This document shows, piece after piece, positions 56,350 to 64,000 of a DNA stretch of 64,000 bases. The DNA lies in the NCBI GenBank assembly GCA_021234155.1, contig JAJEKV010000156.1, forward strand, positions 186,001 through 250,000, in the 5' to 3' direction. The translations under genes were made by a program, and so were the position numbers. The stretch comes from Isoetes taiwanensis (lineage: Eukaryota; Streptophyta; Lycopodiopsida; Isoetales; Isoetaceae). Position 1 is the stretch's first letter. Every line of letters begins with the position of its first letter. The notes beneath the pieces were generated by a model. The model was not told the origin of the DNA, ran no database searches, and saw nothing but the letters and a program-made list of their open reading frames with translations.

Positions 56350-57372
56350 AAAGTCATTCATAGTCCTGATAGACTCGGGAAGTAGCCATAACTTTGCATC
56401 CCCCAGAATGGTTCAAATGTTGAAGTTGAAACCACTAAAGTCAAAGCCAAGGCCCGTTGTCTTAGCAAGTGGAGCAGTAAGGCAGACGGCAGGTAAGAGA
56501 ATCAACTTCGACATCGACTTGCCAGGGATTAATATCCAGATGGGGGCGGAGGTAATGGGCATTGGCAAATACGACTTGATCATAGGTATGGAGTACCTTG
56601 GACCAGCAGGGGCCATTATTGATTGTGGAAAGCGGAAGGTGACCTTCCCAACGCCCGACGGCAAGATCATTGAGATCACAGGTAAAGAAGTTGTCCCCAT
56701 CATGCAGTGTATGTCTTCTAAAAGGCTGTTCAAGTGCATCAAGAGTGAGCAGGTGGCATACATCTTCAAACTTGAGATTGAAGAGCCGGACCCCGAAGAA
56801 AGTAAAGAAGACAAGGTGCTCAGCAAGTTGCCAAGGCAAATAGCTAGCTTGATCACGGAATTCCACGATCTCTTTCCTGATGAGATCGAGCACCTCCCTC
56901 CTTACAGGGGAGTCGAGTGCGAGATAGCACTCGAACCGGGAACAAAGCCGACAAGTAAGGCTCCATATAGGATGACAACGCAGGAGTTATTGGAGCTAAA
57001 GAAGCAGTTGCAGGAGCTGCTCGACCTAGGCTTCATTAGACCTAGTGTCTCGCCATTTGAAGCGCCCATTCTCTTCGTTAAGAAGAAGGATGGTAGTTTA
57101 AGGATGTGCATAGACTATAGGCAGTTGAATAAACACACCATTAAGAACAAGTATGCGCTCCCAAGATCAGATGACTTGATGGATCAGCTACAAGGAGCAA
57201 GGATCTTCTCCAAAATCGACTTAAGGTCAGGTTATCATCAGATCCGGATAAAGGAAGAAGATATCCATAAAACCGCCTTCAGGACGCGATATGGGCATTA
57301 TGAGTTCACGGTAATGCCTTTCGGCTTATCAAATGCCCCCGCGACGTTCATGAGGCTCGTGAACGATATCTT
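56350..57372 (+). pseudogene. gypsy protease and N-terminal reverse transcriptase
   Basis: [17 protein letters not shown] contains the aspartic protease triad DSG (56372-56380). One frame then runs from 56408 through the protease ([14 protein letters not shown]) into [35 protein letters not shown] (catalytic Asp in the [10 protein letters not shown] block), [33 protein letters not shown]. It is cut by a LINE stub at 57375. This is the best preserved part of pol. Confidence 0.9.
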
Positions 57373-57374
57373 TA

Positions 57375-57430
57375 GGAAGGAAGGAAGGAAGGAAGGAAGG
57401 TACTTTTATCGTCCACGGAGACCAATCGGA
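57375..57430 (-). mobile_element. Ultra-short LINE 3' stub inside gypsy RT
   Basis: About 55 bp: a GGAA run followed by TACTTTTATCGTCCACGGAG and ACCAATCGG, the reverse complement of the LINE 3' terminus at 4825-4876. It sits between VNDIF and EFLDTF of the RT domain, normally continuous, and breaks the frame. Confidence 0.8.
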
Positions 57431-58250
57431 GGAGTTCCTAGACACCTTTGTGATTGTTTTCTTTTTTGACATTTTGGTGTATAGCAGATCCCTTGAAGAG
57501 CACGCATAAACACTTGAGAAGAGTCCGAGAAGTTGAGGAGGCACCGGTTATGCGCTAAGTTGTCGGTGCCACCGAAGCGGAGAAGGTGGAATACCTTGGT
57601 CATGTGATCTCAGCAGAAGGCATCTCGACGGATCCCGCCAAGATTGAAGCAGTAATTCAGTGGCCGGCGCCGAAGAATGTACATGAGGTCAGGAGCTTTC
57701 TCGGGCTAGCGGTACTATAGGAAGTTCAAAGAACTTTGCTAAGATAGCGCCCCGCTAACGTAGACACGACGGCGGGCGAGAAGGTGAAAAGATTGGGCGA
57801 GCATTGGCACAAGAAAGCCCAAAAGGGGTTTGAATTGTTGAAAGAAGCCCCGACGGCAAAATTTGTCTTGACCTGCCGGACGGGGAGAAAGATAAGCTTG
57901 TAGCAACAGATCGAGTAAGATAGCTACAACAGTGCGGTGCTTATGCAAGAAGAGCGTGTGGTAGCGTATGATTCCGGGAAGATGAGCAGCCGAGACGGCG
58001 CTACCCAACGCGATGATCAGGAATTGCTTGCGGTTGTCGGGGCATTAAGAATATGGAGGCACTATCTCTTGGGAAGGAAGTTCCAATTGGATGGAACCAT
58101 CGAGCCTCCGGTATGTATTCACGCAACCCACCTCAATCGAGCGTGCGGAGGTGGATGGAGTTCCTCGAGGAATATGACTTTGAGATAGTCTACAAGCAGG
58201 GGAAACTCAATGTGGTAGCGGATGCTTTCAAGGCACCCCACGACAACTAG
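57431..58250 (+). pseudogene. gypsy RT C-terminus and RNase H, broken
   Basis: After the stub the frame reads [18 protein letters not shown]; the expected FIDD catalytic box has become FFFD, losing one metal-binding Asp. Then come [26 protein letters not shown] and, from 57937, RNase H (ERVVAYDSGKMSSRDG, QELLAVVGALRIWRHYLLG, FEIVYKQGKLNVVADAF) across several frameshifts. Confidence 0.8.
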
Positions 58251-58429
58251 AGTGCATTGCAATGCAATTTCGACACTCTCCGGCGACTTTGGTAAGAAGA
58301 TTGAAGAGACCTTGCCAGCGGATGTGGATTTCGAGGGAAGTATGGGCAAGCCTCTCGGGGAGGCTAGAAAGCGGAGAAAAAGAGCGGGAAGCCTTCAAGC
58401 ATTATAAGAAGGAGGGCAACTTTGTTATA

Positions 58430-59798
58430 TCATAAGAACAAGTTGTGCGTGCGAATCATCGGTGTAAGGAAATTGATCCTCCATGACGCTGACAACAGCC
58501 CAATAGCTGGCCATGCGGGATTCATGAAAACATATTTCAAAGTCGCGCGGCTGAGCCTATTATTGGCCGGGAATGAAGAAGCAAGTAGCTTCGCTACATC
58601 GGGGAATGTCGGCTATGCCCCAGACGGCGAAGCGGAGCAACCGAATTCGGGGGCATTAGAGCCATTAAGCGGTGCCAAGCGCTAAGTGGGAGGTAATCAG
58701 CATGGATTTTATAACAGGGCTCCCAAGAGCGGTAAGAGGGAAGGATGCCTTGATGGTAGTGGTCGACAAGTTGTCGAAGATGGCACATTTTGTGCCTTGC
58801 GGGACCACGAATCTGACTATGGATCTGACAAAGCTCTTCACCAAAGAGATCTTCGGGCTTCATGGTATGCCAAGGGGAGATTATATCCGCCGGGGACCCG
58901 AAGTTTCATAAGTGCATTTTGGCAAGACCTCTTTGCGACGATTCAGACCAAGCTATCCATGAGCACGGCATATCATCCTCAGACGGATGGCCAAACGGAG
59001 AGGACCAACAAGATTTTGGAAGACATGCTACGAAACTATGTCTGGAATAAGCAAGGTATGTGGGAAGAGTTTATTCACTTGGTGGAGTTTGCATACAATA
59101 GCACCAAGCAGGAATCATCCCAAATGTCGCCGTTCATGATTAATTACGACTATCGATTGCTAACTCGGATACTTGGCACAACCCGTGTCAAAAGTGGAAG
59201 TTTCGGCGGATGTTGGACGATATCACGGCGGCTTGTGGAAGAGGTTCGAGGGTATCTGCTAGCAGCAAGAAGTCGACAAAAGAACATCGCCGACAAGCAT
59301 CGAACAGTCAGAGAGTTCAAAGTTGGAGACGATGTTTGGCTCAAGATCAAAGTGAAGCAGGCGAAGCTCAGGATCGGAAATTGTAAGAAGCTTGCTCCAA
59401 GGTGGGCTGGACCTTTCAGAATAGTCGAGAGAGTAGGTAATCAAGCCTACAAACTAGACTTGCCAGCACACCTAAAGATTCATAAGGTCTTCCACGTGAG
59501 TTTGTTGAAGAAGCATACTCCAAATCCAGACGAAGTCTTGGACACTCCAACGCTGTTGGAAATGACGGAGGAGGAGTTGGAGATAGTCCCAGAATTGATT
59601 CTTGATAAAGCTTTCAAGAAAACGAGGAGATCAGAATTCCTCCAGTATTTGGTCAAGTGGAAACACTTGCCAGTGGAAGACGCGACGTGGGTACTTAAGA
59701 AAGATCTAGTAAAGCAGTACCCGCAGTTTATGGAGCAATGGGACGGCAAGGCCATCTCCGAAGAAATCGGCTCAGGCATGTCGATTTTTGTAGGTTAA
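58430..59798 (+). pseudogene. gypsy integrase with C-terminal chromodomain
   Basis: Zinc-binding remnants lie at 58470-58640 (LILHDADNSPIAGHAGFMK). The catalytic core begins ISMDFITGLP (first Asp, about 58700); the second Asp region (GDPKF) is damaged near 58885 by a frame change; the third acidic residue is in AYHPQTDGQTERTNKILEDM (58969-59030). A single frame then runs to 59798 through the GPF-like PRWAGPFRIVERVG and VFHVSLLKKH, ending in a chromodomain at about 59575-59745 (ILDKAFKKTR, FLQYLVKWKHLPVEDATWVL). In chromoviruses this domain steers integration to heterochromatin by binding H3 marks; aromatic-cage residues appear partly kept (YLVKW, TW). Confidence 0.88.
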
Positions 59799-62700
59799 TT
59801 TTTGTGTAGTTAAGATTAATCTACGCATGCAACCTATGCTTGGTATGGGTCCCGGGGGGTTCACGTATGTATTCCGTAGAATACATGTGCGTGGACGGGA
59901 GAGGGGTTTTTTCGAAAAAAAAAGGTACGTATACATGCGGTGTGTCATACGTTTTGGCGCCTGGACTGTATGCATTTTCACGGTTCTGGGAGGGTTTTCT
60001 TCGATCAGGTAAGGCGTTAGAATACGTTTTGAGGTCTGGGAATCTGAAGCTTGCTGCCAGGTTAAGGGATTTGGTGTTTCGGAGGTAATCTTTTAGCTTA
60101 TTTGTCATTTTCCCTTGCCTCATAAAATAAAACTCTGTTACAGAGTTCGGTTATGGACGGATGAGCTAAGACGGAACTCTGCCATGCCGATACTTCATCT
60201 TTGGCAGATTTGCATTGCAGAAAATGCAAAAAGTTGCATGGCAGAAGTCGAAACTGGCATAGGCATACGTTTCCTCTATCGTAACTGCTTATTGTTGATG
60301 GGATGCTGTATTTTCAAATGCCGAAATTGCTTGTGGCGAATCTTTGGACTGCCAAAACGACTCACTGTGATGGTATCTTCAATAGTCAGGTTCGTTTGCA
60401 TTATTTTGCAGTGAACAATCTGATGTTAAAGCAGGCTAATGGTATATTGTAAGGCCATAACAGAATGGCGGATTTGATGGCGGATCTGTAAGGCCATAAC
60501 AGAATGGCGGATTTGATGGCTGGACCGGATTTGATGGTCGATACCTGAATGCGTGGATACATCCGCAGAATAAATCGGCATGCTCCCATATCTAGTTAGC
60601 TTTACATGTGTGCATCTATTACATTTAAACGTTTTTTTTTTTCATTTTGTAGGAAAAGCTTTTCGGTTGTTGATCTGGTTGTATCAAGTAACTGCATTGT
60701 AAGTCTAAAGTTCTTTCATTGATGACTCTGCCATTTCCAAAGCTCTATTATTTCCCTTTCTGAGTTCAGATTAACCCAGGAGTTTTTCGTGATGGTTTAG
60801 GAAGATTCTCTGCAGGCTCTTTAGCTCTTCCCATATGTTGATGGCATGGGCTTGATATGGCATGGGCGTGAGTAAATGTTTGGTGATTAATATTATGCCC
60901 TGAACTCACTCAGATATTTCTTTATTTGATTGAATGTTATTAATATATGCCATAGAGGTCTCCTTAATGTATGTCATTGATCTCCTTTGCTGTGCAGGGC
61001 AGCTCAAACGTTTGCCATAATGCTTAGAAAAGGATGACTGGGATAGACTGAATATGGCAGATTCATTAAAGCTGGCAGTTCATGGGCATCTCAGGCATGA
61101 TACTACGCTCATACAACATGCAAATTTACTCACAAAATCTGGAGGCGAAACTATTCAGGTTTTTATAATGTTTCAATGTCTCTAAGATGTTATTTTCAAT
61201 CATATTTTTCTCTGCTACATGTGCTAAGGGCTAGGCAGGCTGGGGTTGCTTAGGGGTAGTTGTTCTTGCATTATGTTATGCTTAGCGAAAATGGGTAGTT
61301 TATAGAATGTTCTTATAGATGGCTATTGCTTGTAATATTGTATAGATATCTGGCGTGGTGGCTTTACCTGCTTTGCAAAGTGCCTTAAGATTTAGTGTAG
61401 TTAGACCAGCTAGGCGCTCTAATAAGGTGCTGCGTCTGCTATTTCTGCTTTTTTTTTGCTTAATAATAAAAAGGTCGTGTGTTGCTTTTGTAGTCTAGTT
61501 TTCTAGATTTTTATCCTTCCTTTTTGGCTAGGTTTGTTAGCTAGGTAGTGCTAGTGGCATGCTATTGAACCCATATGCCATGGTGCCTATTTTGGATATG
61601 TGGTTTTGCGCAAATGTTATGTATTGATATGACTATGTGCATCTGTTATGACTATGATGCGGGCAGAATGTTATGACTATGATGTGGAGCAGTTTCTTTT
61701 GATAAATGATCAATAAATGTTACTGTACAAGACTTTGCCCTACAGTTCATTAAGGGTTGAATTCTAGATATATCCATGATTGTTTACTTGTCCATTTATG
61801 GGGCTGTGGTAAGCAGCCTCGTGGTTCTATGGCTGCAACAAATAACGATTTAAGATCTGGCTAATATGTGTTGGCTGAATTAGAATATTGTAATGCTTTA
61901 ACCAATAGGTGGAGTAATGCTTTAACTTCTAGTTAAATGATTGACTGAAAAATTGGAATACTTGATAAACTAGAGTTGAAGGGCGATGAGCCAGAAAGTC
62001 TAAATGCTTACCTGTCATCCCTTGCCGTGTTACCAATTTCTTTGCTAACTATGGTATTGGTTGGGTGCAGGTAACCTAGGCTTTCTCTACTTGGAGTTTG
62101 TCATTGTTGTCATATGCATACGGGTGCATTCAAGACGATATTACTGCTGTTGCATTTGAACAAGACTCTAATATTGGTCTCTATTTGGTGAGATCTTTTC
62201 ATATTCAGGTTCATGTGTTATCTGGATTATTAAACACTACAGTAGATGTTGAAACATATATGGTATGGTGTATGCTGATATTGTCAGAGATACTTGGACA
62301 ATATTTTGCTGCTTGTCACGAGAAAGTTAGCAATGAAAATATTATATGTTTTATTTACAAAAGAAAGATTAGAATAACTGGTTGAACGTATTTGGTACCT
62401 ATGTTGTGGCCTGGTTAAAACCCAGGGTGGATATGTTGGGCTGTTTTTTCCTTGAATGTAATCATAATATGTTTATACAATATATTTTGACGTAATCTGG
62501 GAAAGAACATATCGAAGAAGAAAGAATGTGCATGTATTGCAAATAAGACACTCAAATGCTAGCCATGGATGTCGATAGTTCTATGTTTATAGAAAGAATC
62601 ATGTATTGCAAATAAGACACTCAAATGGCGCCGGGGAAGAACCCTAAATCTTGTTGGATGTAACATTTCTTGAATTTGGATGTAAAAATACGGTAGAGGG

Positions 62701-63736
62701 TAGGATACATGAATGAAAAATGGGCGTAAAAAATAAGGTTGAGGGTAGGGCAAGAAGTGCTTAGGCTGGGTGTAAAAGTATGGAATCGGGTATGATTCTT
62801 GACGGTATGGAAGCGTATACATAGGGGTTTCTATGGAGGGTCATTTGTATCTGAGAGGGGTTTCTCGACTTGATGCGCACATGCCATATGCCCCTTATAT
62901 AGAGGTGAACCCAGGGGTATGGGTGCATCGTTGTTACCGATGATGGGACCACTACGGTGATCTCTAGGGGCGTGGTGTAATGTCAATGTAGGCATGACCC
63001 GCGTTTCGCTTGGGACGAGTGGAAGGTAGATTAGAAAGTCTACTTACGTCCCCACGAAGTAGAGCGACCTCGAAGAAAAAGGAGGTCATTAAGGAATGCG
63101 ATAGGAAAAGCACCTCTAGCCCCATATATGCTTTGATAGGAGGAATCGGGGCCTTCCGCCCCATATCGGGGAAGGACCTATCCTCCATTTGGGCAACTAG
63201 GGTGTAGGCATGGCGGCATATAGGCATATAGGGCTGTCTCCCCGGCCATAATGGAAGATTCACCCTCTTCCCTCTGTAGGGAGATTAGCCATGCATCCAT
63301 GTAGATAGGTGGGGTGGTCACCATATAACCAAAATTTATTAAATAATTAAAATGGTACTAGCGTAGTATCGACTGCGGGCCAATAAATTTCGGGAGGGCA
63401 AGGAGGTCGAGCTACGAAGACTTGCAACACAAATTTTGTTGGAATGTGTTGCAAGGAACGAAGAGTACCTCGAACAATAATTATAGATATGAAATGTTGA
63501 AATTTTGTCTAACTTAATGTCATAATAACTAAGATAGTGAATAACTTGTTTAATGATGTTATGAATTGATAAATATTCCATAGTATGATGACGTAATAAT
63601 GTTCTAAAAATATTACCTTAGGGTAATTTTGGTAAATGTATAAGTATTATATTGTATGCATCACGTTGATTGCAGATTGCAGATTAGGAAGATCCCAAGG
63701 TGGGGAGACCCACGATGCTGCGGACAACATCATTTC
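59799..63736. other. 3' region of the chromovirus, probably with a nested insertion
   Basis: About 3.9 kb between pol and the polypurine tract. Inverted, imperfect GTATGGGT..GGGGGTTCAC-like ends near 59838-59862 and 62905-62930 suggest a nested element of about 3.1 kb. Inside are a 39-bp tandem duplication (60448-60520), an exon-like piece (60997-61159; acceptor TGCTGTGCAG, ADSLKLAVHGHLRHDTTL, donor CAG|GTTTTT) and a 95-codon frame at 62098-62385 of unknown nature. This looks like captured gene fragments, not element genes. Confidence 0.45.
60448..60520. repeat. 39-bp tandem duplication
   Basis: TGTAAGGCCATAACAGAATG followed by GCGGATTTGATGGC occurs at 60448 and 60487 without differences in the shared part. 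Confidence 0.85.
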
Positions 63737-63749
63737 AAGGTGGGGAGAA
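63737..63749 (+). promoter_or_regulatory. Polypurine tract of the chromovirus
   Basis: AAGGTGGGGAGAA directly precedes the 3' LTR start TGTGACGTTCCGG, as in other plant gypsy elements. Confidence 0.85.
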
Positions 63750-64000
63750 TGTGACGTTCCGGCCGCGATTATACGGTCCCAGGCATTATCTTTGTCTTGC
63801 CCTAAATCAGCGTACCTCGCCCTCCGACCGGCATGTAATGCGCCCGACGGGTAGCCAGGTAAGTAGCCGTAGGGGCAACTTGCTAGGTATGTTCACATGT
63901 TATTAATGTGCAGATATGCACATTAATGTGGGCACACTTTTCCATGTAGGCATATTTTGCCACCTAGCCATTAAAGGCAAGTGGTCCCACATGCTAAAAT
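63750..64000 (+). repeat. 3' LTR of the chromovirus, cut by the window end
   Basis: Aligns with the first part of the 5' LTR (48639-48905). Differences include a 13-bp stretch absent here near 63983. Confidence 0.9.

Larger units (their letters stand above)
48640..64000 (+). mobile_element. Ty3/gypsy chromovirus carrying two extra ORFs
   Basis: 5' LTR 48640-50220, primer-binding site 50224, two extra ORFs (50895-52486 and 53187-54731), decayed gag (about 54960-56290), protease, RT and RNase H (56360-58250), integrase with chromodomain (58430-59798), a 3.9-kb tail, polypurine tract at 63737 and the first 251 bp of the 3' LTR. At more than 15.3 kb it is long for a chromovirus. gag-pol is broken in many places, whereas the two extra ORFs are long and mostly open. 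The 3' LTR runs off the window, so the target duplication cannot be checked. Confidence 0.92.

Overview
This window looks like nuclear DNA of a land plant and is made up almost entirely of transposable elements. The plant assignment rests on an F-box gene with a plant-type TATA promoter, an LRR receptor-type fragment, a Ty1/copia and a chromodomain Ty3/gypsy element of plant type, and U-rich introns. The clearest introns are only 65-78 bp and several elements are not the usual seed-plant ones, so a bryophyte, lycophyte or fern is plausible, but I cannot fix the lineage.

Layout. 1-4876: decayed LINE (ORF1, endonuclease, reverse transcriptase, C-terminal zinc knuckle, TTCC tail). 6108-7061 (-): broken LRR gene. 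8436-9680 (+): F-box gene, the best candidate host gene. 11160-15582: decayed element-like locus with a DDE-transposase-like gene (+) facing a minus-strand gene whose C-terminus is an FCP1/NIF-type HAD phosphatase domain. 18989-23777: broken copia element with both LTRs and a LINE fragment inside. 29572-38135: a head-to-head gene pair, a ParB/Srx-like protein on the minus strand and a DUF7869-type transposase-like protein on the plus strand; a GC-rich palindrome (ATCGCGGYCGCGAT) recurs about a dozen times in their introns and the gap between them. 38287-39183 and 46199-46445: three copies of an 80-residue protein gene. 39305-45951: two head-to-tail non-coding insertions with very T-rich plus strands. 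48640-64000: a Ty3/gypsy chromovirus longer than 15 kb that runs off the window.

The most striking feature is in the chromovirus. Between the primer-binding site and gag it carries two extra long ORFs, each with its own TATA box and a pair of 67-bp hairpins upstream. The first begins with the exact N-terminal tail of histone H3 (M-ARTKQTARK), continues through a roughly 300-residue charged linker, and ends in a recognisable H3 histone fold (41 of 75 positions identical without gaps, hand-counted against H3 as I remember it). A 322-bp MITE with a 4-bp target duplication splits tail from body; its removal leaves the frame intact. The second ORF (514 residues) is acidic and unrecognised. The same element ends in an integrase with a chromodomain, a fold that in other proteins reads methylated H3 tails. 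A retroelement encoding both a full-length H3-like protein and an H3 reader is the candidate undescribed system here.
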